Part shown: positions 17,122 through 26,531 of the stretch, in pieces | Position numbering within the stretch: position 1 is the first letter of the stretch | Layout of the letters: each line of letters begins with the position of its first letter | Assembly: GCF_012958305.1 (NCBI RefSeq) | Contig: NZ_JABBYO010000003.1 | Location: 1-64,000, forward strand | Reading direction: 5' to 3' | DNA length: 64,000 nt | Source: Tautonia rosea | GTDB lineage: Bacteria > Planctomycetota > Planctomycetia > Isosphaerales > Isosphaeraceae | Position numbers and translations under genes: made by a program | The notes under the pieces: model-generated | The model's input: only the letters and a program-made list of their open reading frames with translations | What the model was told of the DNA's origin: nothing | Databases searched by the model: none

Positions 17122-20100
17122 ATGCCCGGCCCCCACCAGCGACGTGTTCAAGAATTTGCGCTCCTCCTGGCCTCTTGCTCGTGTCTGACCTCGGCCCGAG
17201 CTTCGTCGGACGTTCCTTCCTACAACCGAGACATCCGGCCAATCCTCTCAGAGAACTGTTTTTCTTGCCATGGCCCCGACCCGGCAAGCCGAAAGGCAGA
17301 TCTCCGCCTCGACATGTTCGAGGCAGCAGTGGCAGATCGGGGTGGCTATGCGGCCCTGGTGCCAGGCGATCCCGAGCTGAGCGAACTGCTCTACCGCGTT
17401 GAGTCGGACGATGAACTTGATGTCATGCCTCCGCCGGAATCGCATAAGACACTCACCGACGATCAGAAGGAACTTCTTCGCGTATGGATTGCTTCCGGGG
17501 CTGAGTACGAGCCGCACTGGTCGTTCGTCCCCCCGCAGCGGCCTGAGGTTCCCGAGATCGAACCCCATGAGGACCGCATCCATCCGATCGACGCCTTCAT
17601 CCGCAGCATGCTTCGTCGTGAGGGCCTGGATCTCGCTCCGGAGGCTTCACCGCATACCCTGGTGCGCCGCCTTTCCTTCGACCTCACGGGACTCCCTCCC
17701 ACACCAGAGGACGTTGAGGTGTTCGTCGCCGACCCATCACCCGAGGCGTATCGAGGGATGGTCGACCGCCTTCTGGAATCACCCCATCATGGTGAGCGGA
17801 TGGCAATGTGGTGGCTCGACGCAGCCCGGTATGCGGACACCGACGGCTTCCAGCAGGATGCGGTCCGTGACAATTGGCCCTGGCGTGACTGGGTCATCGA
17901 CGCATTTCGTCACAACATGCCGTTCGATCAGTTCACCATCGAGCAATTCGCGGGCGACCTGCTTCCCGACGCCACATCCGAGCAGGTTCTGGCTACCGCG
18001 TTTCATCGCAACCACATGACCAACGGTGAGGGGGGGCGTGACCCCGAAGAGTCTCGGATTGATTACGTCATCGATCGGGTCAACACCACCGGTACGGTCT
18101 GGCTTGGAATGACCCTCGGTTGCGCTCAATGCCACGCTCACAAGTTCGACCCGATCTCGCATGCAGATTACTACGAGCTGTTTGCGTTCTTTAACAGTAT
18201 TGACGAGGATGGTCAGGCAGGTCGAGCTGCCAAGCCCTATTTGACCTATGAGTCGCCTTATGCGGCTCGCGCTCTTCGTGAGGCCGAGGAAACGTTATCG
18301 AAGCGACTGACGACGGAACAGTTAGCACGCCAGGAGGCTCGGAGCGGGTTCGATGACTGGCTCAAGGATCAGATGGAGCAGGTGCTCCTGGGATTCCAGC
18401 CCTGGCATACCCTCCAGCCGACAATGCTCGAGTCGGTCGAGGGAACTGTGCTCACCCAGGGGGACGACGGGATCATTGATGCTGGCGGCCCCAACCCACA
18501 ACAGGACGATTACCGAATTATTGGATTGCCTGACCTTGACCGAATCACCGGCATCCGGCTCGAAGTCCTCCCCATCTCCCATGGCGATCGAAATCTTCTG
18601 TCCAGGGGAAAGAGTGGGGAGTTCATCCTCACCGACGTGAAGTTGCAGGTGCGTCGGCGAGGTCGGTCCCAGGTTCGCTCCATCTCGCTTACGGGAGCCA
18701 TTGCCGACGCCGAGCGCGAAGTCAGAGGACGCGATTACGGCCGAGTTCTCGACACGCTCGATGACGATCCACGCAACGGCTGGACGACCGGCCCGGAGGG
18801 GCGAGATCAACCTCACGTGGCCGTCTTCGAACTCGAGGCCCCTCTCACCCTGGAGGAGGACGAGGAACTTGTCTTCGTCATGCTCCACCGCTCGACGCTA
18901 GGGGATGCCAATATCGCCCGATTTCGCGTTTCCGTGACCGATCAACCGGGAGCCGCCGTCCGCTCACTCGAACCGATGCCGCTTCAACGGCTCGCCGAAG
19001 CAAAGACCGAGAATCTCGGTACGATCTGCTCTGAATTGCGGGAAGACCTTTTTGAGCAGTACCTCATTGACCACCATGCCTATCAGCATGAGCGGGCCAT
19101 GCTCGACCTTGCGCAGCGGCAACTTGACGAAGTACGCAAGGCTGCAGGGCCGGTGGAAGTGATGGTGCTTGCCGATCGGGAGACACTTCGCACAACCCAC
19201 ATCCTCGAGCGTGGGGTTTGGGATCAGAAGGGCGAGCCAGTTGTCCCAGCAGTTCCGGAAGCAATCTCGCCTCGGCTCTCGGATCAGACCCGTTCACGGC
19301 TCGATCTGGCCGAATGGCTGGTGGCACGCGAGAATCCGCTGACTGCCCGGGTGGTCGTGAATCAGCTCTGGCAACTGTGCTTCGGAGAGGGCCTGGTCCG
19401 CACCCCTGAGGACTTTGGCTCCCAGGGCGAGCCGCCGACGCACCCTGATCTCCTCGACTGGCTTGCCGTCGAGTTCATGGACCACGACTGGGACGTGCGT
19501 CACATCCTCCGATTGATCGTTACCAGCGAGACCTACCGTCAGTCCAGTCAGTTCCGTGAGGAAATTCGAGAGCGTGATCCTGAGAACCGCTTGCTGGCCC
19601 GAGCTCCCCGCTTTCGGCTGCCAAGCTGGATGATCCGCGATGCGGCCCTTCGGTCCAGTGGTCTGCTCAACATTGCGATCGGTGGCCCTCCGGTGCGGCC
19701 ATATCAGCCAGAGGGAGTCTGGGAAGAAATGTTCATGGGACGGCTCCGTTACGAGCCGAGTCAGGGGCCTGCCCAGTATCGGCGAACCCTTTATGCGTTT
19801 TGGAGGCGATCGGCAGCACCCACCTTCCTCTTCGACAGCGCCCAGCGGCGCGTCTGCGAGGTCATGCCTCGACGGACCAATACACCACTCCACGCGCTCA
19901 CTTTGCTCAACGATCGAGGCATGCTTGAGGCCTCCGCGGAGCTGGCCCGTCTTGCGATGACTGAATGCGAGGGAGTCGACGAACGCCTTGGCTTTATCGT
20001 TTCCCGGATCCTCTCTCGGCCGCCAGGGCCCGACGAGATGGACATTCTCCTTCGAGAGTACGATCGCGCCGCTCGTTACTACACGCAGACTCCCGACGAT

Positions 20101-20229
20101 GCCGTAGCATTGCTCGATGGGTTGGGCAATACCGGGTCCAGTTCGGTGAGTTCAGTCCCCGAACGCGCCGCTTTCACCGTCGTCGCCAGCATGGTCTATA
20201 ATCTGGACGAGGCGATCTCCCGTGAATGA
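17122..20229 (+). CDS. PSCyt1-DUF1549-DUF1553 exported cytochrome-like protein
   Basis: 1035 residues. After a probable signal peptide comes the planctomycete cytochrome C domain: SYNRDIRPILSENCFSCHG, with heme-type C46-x2-C49-H50. DUF1549 runs from about 150 (HPIDAFIRSMLRREGLDLAP) to 380 and contains a second CxxCH (GCAQCHAHKFDP, near 334). A beta-rich middle part (about 430-620) resembles a carbohydrate-binding jelly roll. DUF1553 spans about 730-980 (ARENPLTARVVVNQLWQ, THPDLLDWLA, SETYRQSS). The family is abundant in planctomycetes and assumed to act in the periplasm on the breakdown of complex substrates; the exact reaction is unknown. The gene overlaps the following DUF1501 gene by 8 bp, the usual partnership. 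The start lacks a good ribosome binding site, so its position is less certain. Confidence 0.93.
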   Translation: MPGPHQRRVQEFALLLASCSCLTSARASSDVPSYNRDIRPILSENCFSCHGPDPASRKADLRLDMFEAAVADRGGYAALVPGDPELSELLYRVESDDELDVMPPPESHKTLTDDQKELLRVWIASGAEYEPHWSFVPPQRPEVPEIEPHEDRIHPIDAFIRSMLRREGLDLAPEASPHTLVRRLSFDLTGLPPTPEDVEVFVADPSPEAYRGMVDRLLESPHHGERMAMWWLDAARYADTDGFQQDAVRDNWPWRDWVIDAFRHNMPFDQFTIEQFAGDLLPDATSEQVLATAFHRNHMTNGEGGRDPEESRIDYVIDRVNTTGTVWLGMTLGCAQCHAHKFDPISHADYYELFAFFNSIDEDGQAGRAAKPYLTYESPYAARALREAEETLSKRLTTEQLARQEARSGFDDWLKDQMEQVLLGFQPWHTLQPTMLESVEGTVLTQGDDGIIDAGGPNPQQDDYRIIGLPDLDRITGIRLEVLPISHGDRNLLSRGKSGEFILTDVKLQVRRRGRSQVRSISLTGAIADAEREVRGRDYGRVLDTLDDDPRNGWTTGPEGRDQPHVAVFELEAPLTLEEDEELVFVMLHRSTLGDANIARFRVSVTDQPGAAVRSLEPMPLQRLAEAKTENLGTICSELREDLFEQYLIDHHAYQHERAMLDLAQRQLDEVRKAAGPVEVMVLADRETLRTTHILERGVWDQKGEPVVPAVPEAISPRLSDQTRSRLDLAEWLVARENPLTARVVVNQLWQLCFGEGLVRTPEDFGSQGEPPTHPDLLDWLAVEFMDHDWDVRHILRLIVTSETYRQSSQFREEIRERDPENRLLARAPRFRLPSWMIRDAALRSSGLLNIAIGGPPVRPYQPEGVWEEMFMGRLRYEPSQGPAQYRRTLYAFWRRSAAPTFLFDSAQRRVCEVMPRRTNTPLHALTLLNDRGMLEASAELARLAMTECEGVDERLGFIVSRILSRPPGPDEMDILLREYDRAARYYTQTPDDAVALLDGLGNTGSSSVSSVPERAAFTVVASMVYNLDEAISRE

Positions 20230-21700
20230 CTTCCCCGACCTCCATCCTGATCCGGTCAGTGCGAAGCGAGTTGCAATGTCCCGCCGCTATTTCCTCGGCC
20301 GCTGCACCGGTGTCGGCCTGGGAGCCATCGCGCTTGGCGTGATAGACGCGGCCGCCGCGGCTCTGGTTGGACAGAGAACACTCGCAGGACTGCCTGGTCT
20401 TCCCCATTTTCCACCCCGTGCGAAGCAAGTCATCTTCCTGACCCAGTCGGGCGGGCCCTCCCAGATCGAGCTGTTCGACCACAAGCCTGGGCTGGAGCAT
20501 TGGGCTGGCAAAGAACTGCCCGAGAGCGTCCGACAAGGGCAGCGCGTCACCACGATGACAGCCAACCAAAAGCAGTTGATCATGCCTTCCCGGACCCGAT
20601 TTGCTCGGTTCGGTGAGTGTCGCGCGACGATCGGGGAGTGGCTCCCCTACCTCTCCGAAGTGGTCGACGATCTCTGCTTCGTCAAATCGATGGTTACCGA
20701 TCAGATTAACCATGCCCCGGCGATGACGAAGTTCCTGACCGGGCATCAGCTTGCCGGTCGTCCGAGCATTGGCGGTTGGACGAGCTACGGACTTGGCAGC
20801 GAGAACCGCGACTTGCCGGATTACCTCGTTCTCATCTCTCGGATGCAGCGGCCGAGTGACCAGCCGCTTTACGACCACTACTGGGGCAGTGGCTTCCTCC
20901 CATCTCGTTACCAGGGTGTCAAGCTCCGCAATGCTCGTGATCCGGTTCTCTATCTTCGGGACCCCAAAGGTATGCCCCGACATCTCCGCCGAGGCATGCT
21001 TGACGGACTCGGAGAACTGAACCAATTCCATCTGGACGAAACAGGCGACCCCGAAATCGCGACACGGATCCAGCAGTACGAGATGGCCTGGCAGATGCAG
21101 TCAAGCGTTCCGGAGCTGAGCGACCTCAGCGACGAACCCGAGGAAGTCTTCGAGCTGTACGGCCCCGACTCGCGACGGCCCGGAACTTATGCTGCCAACT
21201 GTATCCTCGCTCGTCGACTCGTCGAGCGTGGCGTGCGGTTTGTCCAACTCTTTCATCCCGATTGGGACCATCACAGCCGCTTGAAATCGTGGTGCACCGC
21301 CCGTTGTCGCGACACCGACCAGGCAAGTGCCGCCTTGGTGAAAGACTTGAAGCGCCGAGGGCTGCTCGACGAAACGCTCGTCGTCTGGGGTGGTGAGTTC
21401 GGCCGAGGTGTTGCCGGCCAGGGCCAATGGGACAGCCCCGAAGCTGGACGCGACCATCATCCTCGTTGCTTTACCGTCTGGCTCGCCGGCGGAGGGATTA
21501 AGGCGGGCCTCACCCACGGTGCCACCGATGACTTTAGCTTCAATGTTGTGGAGGACCCCGTCCACGTCCGCGACCTGCACGCCACAATCCTCCACCTCCT
21601 CGGAATCGACCACGAGCAATTCACCTACCGCTACCAAGGGCTGGACTTCAAGCTCACCGGAGTTGAGCATGCTCGTGTCGTAAAGCCCCTGCTGGCGTGA
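20222..21700 (+). CDS. DUF1501 Tat-exported protein, partner of the DUF1553 protein
   Basis: 492 residues from a GTG at 20222 with GAGG 10 bases upstream, overlapping the previous gene by 8 bp. An ATG at 20276 is an alternative start. Both retain the twin-arginine signal SRRYFLGRCTGVGLGAIALG. The body is the DUF1501 fold, related to sulfatases and alkaline phosphatases: FLTQSGGPSQIELFDHKP near the start, MVTDQINHAP, RLVERGVRFVQLFH, and the metal-site-like VVWGGEFGRG and GRDHHPRCFTVWLAGGGIK toward the C-terminus. Metal ligands (Asp/His) at family positions appear intact. It is probably a periplasmic enzyme working with the co-transcribed cytochrome-like protein; the substrate is unknown. Confidence 0.92.
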   Translation: MNDFPDLHPDPVSAKRVAMSRRYFLGRCTGVGLGAIALGVIDAAAAALVGQRTLAGLPGLPHFPPRAKQVIFLTQSGGPSQIELFDHKPGLEHWAGKELPESVRQGQRVTTMTANQKQLIMPSRTRFARFGECRATIGEWLPYLSEVVDDLCFVKSMVTDQINHAPAMTKFLTGHQLAGRPSIGGWTSYGLGSENRDLPDYLVLISRMQRPSDQPLYDHYWGSGFLPSRYQGVKLRNARDPVLYLRDPKGMPRHLRRGMLDGLGELNQFHLDETGDPEIATRIQQYEMAWQMQSSVPELSDLSDEPEEVFELYGPDSRRPGTYAANCILARRLVERGVRFVQLFHPDWDHHSRLKSWCTARCRDTDQASAALVKDLKRRGLLDETLVVWGGEFGRGVAGQGQWDSPEAGRDHHPRCFTVWLAGGGIKAGLTHGATDDFSFNVVEDPVHVRDLHATILHLLGIDHEQFTYRYQGLDFKLTGVEHARVVKPLLA

Positions 21701-21769
21701 TCGAAATGATCGCGGTCTTCGTCGCTGGAGTCCCTGACTTCGATTGAATCGAGTGAGAGAGCGTTTGAG

Positions 21770-22648
21770 ATGAATCAACAACGGATCGCATTGATTGTCT
21801 TGGCACTACTCCCCCCTTGCACAACATCCAGGGCCCAGGAGGTCAAGACTGACATCCCCTATGTCGAGAATGGTCACGAACGCCACGTCTTGGATGTCTA
21901 CACGCCCGAGGAAGATGCTGAGCAAAGCCTTCCGGTCGTCTTCTGGATTCATGGCGGTGGATGGCAAACCGGTGATAAGAGTGATGTCGCCTTGAAGCCC
22001 AAGGTCTTGACCGATCGAGGGTTTCTCTTTGTTTCCACGAACTATCGCCTCCTCCCCGATGTGGATATGGAAACGCTGATGAACGACGTCGCCCAGGCGA
22101 TCGGTTGGGTGCACAGGAACATCGCCGAGTACGGAGGTGATCCCAAGCGGATTGTTGTCGGTGGTCATTCCGCCGGCGCCCAGATCGCCGCTCTGCTCTG
22201 CACCGACACGCGATATCTCGGCGCTCAGGGCGTACCCTTCGATGCCCTCAAAGGCTGTATCCCGGTTGACGGAGATACCTACGACATTCCGAAAATCATC
22301 ATGACCGCCGAGTTCCGGCAGGCCCTTTACGGCGGCGAGATGTTCACATTCGGTCATCGGCAAAAGTTCGGGAATGATCCCAATAAACACGTCGATTTCT
22401 CGGCGGTAACGCATGTTGCGAAGAATAGGGGAATTCCGCCCTTCCTCATCCTCTACTTCAGCGGCAATCCCGAGACGAGGGCTCAGGCTTTGTGTCTCGA
22501 GGCTGCGCTGAAGGATGCCGAGATTCCGGTTACCACATATGGAAAGGGCGACAGCAACCATAGCCGCTTGAACGACGATCTGGGAGAGCCGGAAGATCCT
22601 GTTACCCAAGAGATGTTCAATTTTCTGAACAGATACGTCATTCGCTAA
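21770..22648 (+). CDS. Exported alpha/beta-hydrolase (esterase/lipase-like)
   Basis: 292 residues with a signal peptide ([18 protein letters not shown]). The alpha/beta-hydrolase core has an oxyanion segment [12 protein letters not shown], the nucleophile elbow GGHSAGAQ and a late His in [10 protein letters not shown], with an Asp-bearing segment before it. This matches the BD-FAE/acetyl-esterase-like group that planctomycetes export in large numbers, often beside sulfatases and DUF1501 genes. It follows the DUF1501 gene by 69 bp on the same strand, so it may be the third gene of that operon. The likely substrate is an esterified polysaccharide (inference). Confidence 0.88.
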   Translation: MNQQRIALIVLALLPPCTTSRAQEVKTDIPYVENGHERHVLDVYTPEEDAEQSLPVVFWIHGGGWQTGDKSDVALKPKVLTDRGFLFVSTNYRLLPDVDMETLMNDVAQAIGWVHRNIAEYGGDPKRIVVGGHSAGAQIAALLCTDTRYLGAQGVPFDALKGCIPVDGDTYDIPKIIMTAEFRQALYGGEMFTFGHRQKFGNDPNKHVDFSAVTHVAKNRGIPPFLILYFSGNPETRAQALCLEAALKDAEIPVTTYGKGDSNHSRLNDDLGEPEDPVTQEMFNFLNRYVIR

Positions 22649-23740
22649 AGGGTTATTATTGTAAGGTTTCGTGATTATTATGATAATTTTTGGGGTTCTT
22701 GCTATTTTGTGTCAGCCACCATTTTTTCCGGAACTAGTCGCTGGCTCCACTCTTCGAAACCCCATTGTTGCTTGGGCCCTGTAGGGCGTTTTGAGGGAAC
22801 TCACCACTGACGGCATTCATCTCATTGTGTGTCCTCATTGCGGTCTCGACATTATTGGAAGATCGGTCGATTGATTGAAAAAACGGCCTAACTTTTCTGG
22901 GGCTAAAACGCATCACATGTTGCAAGTAATAAAGGCAAGGATTGCGTATCTCCATCAATCAATTTAGTGAATTTACTTAAGTTCGTTCAAGGATGTCTTC
23001 GCTCAATGTGGGGGCCTTGGCTGGCAGATGGCCGTGTCCCCTAGGCTGGGGCGGTTGAGGCAGGTTGGCGTCGGGAGACAACTTGCGGTCCCGCGAATGC
23101 CGCACCCAAAATTTGGCGAGTGCACAGGGTCAATTCGTGGGTTCTATTGCAGCATCGGTTACGCCGCCAGGGTTACCACTTATTGGTTCTACGATTTAAT
23201 CGCATGAACGATTGTAATCTCGTTCTGCCTGGGTTCTCGATTGGGCGGTAGCGGAAGTGGTCATTCGCCTTCGAGCACTACAGGTTCTTGGGAACTAGCA
23301 TCGCCCGGGGTGGGGAGCAATCGGGAATCAGGCCGTCACGGAGGGTGTGGTCAATAGAATAATAAATCAAATATAAAAATGTTATTAACAATAATATGAT
23401 TATTTCTCGCAGTGTTCTTTATTCATGCGGAGAAAGCGTTTTGCCGAGGGGCGATTCGCCATCGGGTCGGATGTGTTCACGAACCGCGAAAGAGTTCAAT
23501 CCATCCAGAAATCGACTATCAGTCTGGGGAAGATGTGCGTCAACAACCAAATGCATTCACTCGCGAGAGCGCAGAGTAGGAGCGAGCGAGTTTCGTCATC
23601 AAGAGACCGCAACCGGTAGGTTGACGACCAATGAATTCGACTCGGGCGAAACTTTGCTTAAACTATTGGGGTACAGCGCTCAACGGATGGCTGCAGCCCG
23701 GTCCCGTAGTCGATATGTTCCTGAACATCGAGATCACGCC
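22649..23740. other. 1.1-kb AT-rich gene-poor tract
   Basis: AT-rich blocks at 22649-22740, 22880-22980 and 23340-23420 flank a more GC-rich core with no long frame. A short minus frame (22734-22958) and a plus frame open from 23396 exist, but neither shows a known motif. A weak AT-only hairpin lies near 22668-22690. The tract could be a degraded mobile element or a long regulatory region; nothing identifies it. Confidence 0.4.
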
Positions 23741-24448
23741 ATGACCGAATCCGAGTCGGATCGAACCGCCTCCTCGGCCGGATCGACACTCGTTGCAATC
23801 ATGGCGGCCATGCTACTTATTCATGCGGCATGCTGGGCCTCAGGGCTGCGGGGGAGGTCGCTGGCTGATGCGGTCGAGCGGGGGGCCGCTCGGGTAGAGG
23901 AACAATCGTTCGGCGAGGTGGCCGAGGCAGACATCCGGCGGGCGATCGAAAACCAGCGGTCGAGTTTACAATTCTGGGCAGTCCTGTCGGCTGTCGGTGA
24001 CTTCGTTGTTGAGCCGTTCGTCCCGGCGTTGAGGGCATTGCTTGCCGCCTCGGGATTTGCCGCCATTGCTGCGCTCTCGGGCAGGCCGGTTCGGTTTGCC
24101 GAGGCGTTGGTTGGAGTGGCGGAGGCCCAATGGTTCTGGGTGATCGGCCTTGGAGTCCGAGTCGCACTGATGATTGTGTTAGACCGTTCGGAGATTGAGA
24201 CCTCACTTGTCCTGTGGCTTCCGTTCGGAGCCTATCCGGCAGCCTCCTGGATTGCCATGAGGCAGTTCGACCTCTTCGCCATCCTCGGCTGGATCGCTGT
24301 CGGACGGTCAGGCTGGAGGCTTGGTCTGGTCGGTCCAGTGACGGCGGGAGGGGCCTGTCTGCTACTCTGGGGGATTGAGTCATCGCTCCGAATTGCGACA
24401 GCGACTCTTTGCGGTGCCGCCATCCGGGCGACATTGATACCTCGTTAA
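23741..24448 (+). CDS. Polytopic membrane protein, Yip1-like
   Basis: 235 residues from the ATG at 23741 (MTESESDRTAS); the longer frame from 23396 adds 115 residues of non-protein character. A membrane helix near 15-40 precedes a short soluble loop (SLADAVERGAARVEEQSF), then four to five further helices (for example ALRALLAASGFAAIAALSG, FWVIGLGVRVALMIVL, WLPFGAYPAASWIAM). The spacing resembles Yip1-family proteins found beside MacAB-type exporters. Its stop is 38 bp before the adaptor start, so it is the first gene of the ABC operon. The function is unknown; it may assist assembly of the exporter. Confidence 0.75.
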   Translation: MTESESDRTASSAGSTLVAIMAAMLLIHAACWASGLRGRSLADAVERGAARVEEQSFGEVAEADIRRAIENQRSSLQFWAVLSAVGDFVVEPFVPALRALLAASGFAAIAALSGRPVRFAEALVGVAEAQWFWVIGLGVRVALMIVLDRSEIETSLVLWLPFGAYPAASWIAMRQFDLFAILGWIAVGRSGWRLGLVGPVTAGGACLLLWGIESSLRIATATLCGAAIRATLIPR

Positions 24449-24486
24449 CGACCGAAAGGCTGGCGGATCGAGAGGACCCGACGACG

Positions 24487-25788
24487 ATGCGACGAAGCTT
24501 GCTCCTTGGATCCGGCATGATCATTCTGGTCGTTGCCCTTGCCGCCGCAAACCTCCGGCGGGACGGGGGACTTTACGAGCTTGACTGGCAACTGATGCGA
24601 ACACCGCCACGCGAGGTCGAGCTGGCGACCCCCGTCCGGGCCGAGATTGTGGAGACGATCTCGGCCACCGGCAAGGTCGAGCCGGTCGAGGAGGCCGAGA
24701 TTGCCCCTCAGGTGGTTGGCCGGGTTGTGGCGGTGTATGTCGAGGATGGTGATCGCGTCTCTGCGGGTGACCTGCTTGTGCAACTCGACCCAACAGAGGC
24801 CCAGGCCCGGCTCGCATCGGCCGAGGCGAGGATCGATCGCCTCCGTGCTCTCATTGTGGATGCCGAGGAAGATGTTCAGAAGGCCACGCGCGATCTTGAT
24901 CGGACGGGGACGTTGGCCACCCGAAACGTCGCAACACCGACCGAACTGGCCGACGCCCGGAGCGTCCTGGCCAAGTCCCAGGCCTCACTCGACGTGGCCC
25001 GCAACGAGTTAATCGAGAGCGAGGCCATGCGGCGAATGAGCCAGCAGGAATTGCAATATACGGAGATCCGGGCCCCGATTGATGGTGTCGTCGCCGACTG
25101 CGAAGTCGAGGTCGGGGAGGTTGCCATTGCCGGCACGACGAATCTGCCGGGAGCCCTCCTGATGTCCATTCTCAACCCGGACCTCATGCAGGTTCGTACC
25201 GATGTGGATGAGACCGACGTTCCCCTGGTTCAGAACGGCCAACCCGCCCGAATCTATCTCCAGGCGGACCTCCTTGCTGCAATTCCCGGCGTCGTTGTTC
25301 GCGTTGCACCTCGGGGAAGGCTGAAGCAGGAGGTCGTTACCTTCGAGACGATCATCCGTGACGAGGGTGGCGATCAGTCGCCCCTCCGCCCGGGGATGAC
25401 GGCCACGGTCGAGATCGAGGTCCGCCGCGCCGCTGAGGTTCTGAGTGTGCCTGTCCAGGCCGTTGTGCAACGCAGGCGGAAAGACCTCCCGGACTCCCCC
25501 TCCGTCCAGTCCTGGCTTGATCGTCATCCGCTCGCCCCCGGTGAGGCGGTCACGGATCTCGGCTCACGTTATGTGACGACGTCATTTGTAGCACTCGAAG
25601 GGAAGGCCCGAGCCCGTCCTGTCGAAGTCGGCTTGAGTGACGAACGCCGCGTCGAGATTCGGAGCGGACTCGAGCCCGACGAACTCGTTATCGTTGGACC
25701 ATTCCGCACCCTCGACGAACTCAAGGACGGTGACCCGATCATCGTGGTCAAACCCGGGACGGACACCGAGATCGAGCCAACACCGTGA
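24487..25788 (+). CDS. MacA/HlyD-type periplasmic adaptor (membrane fusion protein)
   Basis: 433 residues from the ATG at 24487 (GAGAGGA upstream); an earlier start at 24409 would overlap the previous gene by 40 bp. One N-terminal membrane anchor (LLLGSGMIILVVALAAANL), then the biotinyl-lipoyl halves: TISATGKVEPVEEAEIAPQ with GRVVAVYVEDGDRVSAGD before the hairpin, and YTEIRAPIDGVVADCEVEVG after it. An alpha-helical coiled-coil hairpin lies between (about 100-195), followed by a beta-barrel and a membrane-proximal domain. A 40-residue insert around 340-380 (SVQSWLDRHPLAPGEAVTD) interrupts the usual last part. The gene overlaps the ATPase start (GTGA), as expected for one export machine. The substrate is not indicated. 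Confidence 0.9.
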   Translation: MRRSLLLGSGMIILVVALAAANLRRDGGLYELDWQLMRTPPREVELATPVRAEIVETISATGKVEPVEEAEIAPQVVGRVVAVYVEDGDRVSAGDLLVQLDPTEAQARLASAEARIDRLRALIVDAEEDVQKATRDLDRTGTLATRNVATPTELADARSVLAKSQASLDVARNELIESEAMRRMSQQELQYTEIRAPIDGVVADCEVEVGEVAIAGTTNLPGALLMSILNPDLMQVRTDVDETDVPLVQNGQPARIYLQADLLAAIPGVVVRVAPRGRLKQEVVTFETIIRDEGGDQSPLRPGMTATVEIEVRRAAEVLSVPVQAVVQRRRKDLPDSPSVQSWLDRHPLAPGEAVTDLGSRYVTTSFVALEGKARARPVEVGLSDERRVEIRSGLEPDELVIVGPFRTLDELKDGDPIIVVKPGTDTEIEPTP

Positions 25789-26531
25789 TCGCTAACGACC
25801 CTCTTCCGCACGACACGGCGGTCGCCGCTGGCGAGTCGTCACCGGTGATCCTTCTTCAACAAATCACGAAAACCTATCTGATGGGAGCGGAGAAGGTCCG
25901 AGCCCTCGACGGCGTCGATCTCCGGATTGATGCCAACGAGTTCGTGGCGATCATGGGGCCTTCGGGATCGGGTAAATCCACCCTGATGAATATCGTTGGC
26001 TTGCTCGACGTTCCGACGAGCGGCCAGTATTGGCTCGCTGGTCGGGACGTGGCCCGCCTTTCCCAGTCAGAGCAGGCCAGGGAGCGAGGTCGGCGGATCG
26101 GCTTCGTCTTCCAAACGTTCGAGTTATTGCCGAGGCAGACGGCGCTGAGAAACGTCGAGCTCCCTCTGGTCTATTCCGGCGTCCGAGATTGTCGCGCCAG
26201 GGCCGAGGAGGCGTTACGCCAGGTCGGCCTGGCCGACCGCATGGAGCACCGCCCGAACCAGATGTCAGGTGGGCAGCGGCAGCGGGTCGCGATTGCTCGG
26301 GCCCTCGTGCAGAAACCTGCGCTCATCCTGGCCGACGAGCCTACGGGGAACCTCGACACCCGCACAAGCGGAGAAATCCTCGACCTCTTTGACGACCTCC
26401 ACGCGAAGGGGCAGACCATCGTCCTCGTCACCCACGAGCCGGACATCGCCGCTCGCTGCCGCCGGGTTGTACGACTCCGAGACGGCCGGATCGAGTCCGA
26501 CGATCCGAACGGGGGAGTCATCGGATGCTGA
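25785..26531 (+). CDS. ABC transporter ATPase, MacB/LolD type
   Basis: 248 residues starting at a GTG that overlaps the adaptor stop by 4 bases. Walker [11 protein letters not shown]-loop FVFQTFELLP, signature [15 protein letters not shown], Walker B LILADEPTGNLD and H-loop VLVTHEP are all intact, so it should hydrolyse ATP. Unlike E. coli MacB, where ATPase and permease are one chain, here they are separate genes. The first 20 residues form a short unrelated leader before the core. Confidence 0.95.
   Translation: MIANDPLPHDTAVAAGESSPVILLQQITKTYLMGAEKVRALDGVDLRIDANEFVAIMGPSGSGKSTLMNIVGLLDVPTSGQYWLAGRDVARLSQSEQARERGRRIGFVFQTFELLPRQTALRNVELPLVYSGVRDCRARAEEALRQVGLADRMEHRPNQMSGGQRQRVAIARALVQKPALILADEPTGNLDTRTSGEILDLFDDLHAKGQTIVLVTHEPDIAARCRRVVRLRDGRIESDDPNGGVIGC

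Noticed and set aside
20174-21031. Minus-strand frame opposite the first DUF1501 gene
   Set aside because: The sense strand has the conserved Tat signal and DUF1501 motifs; the antisense has none.
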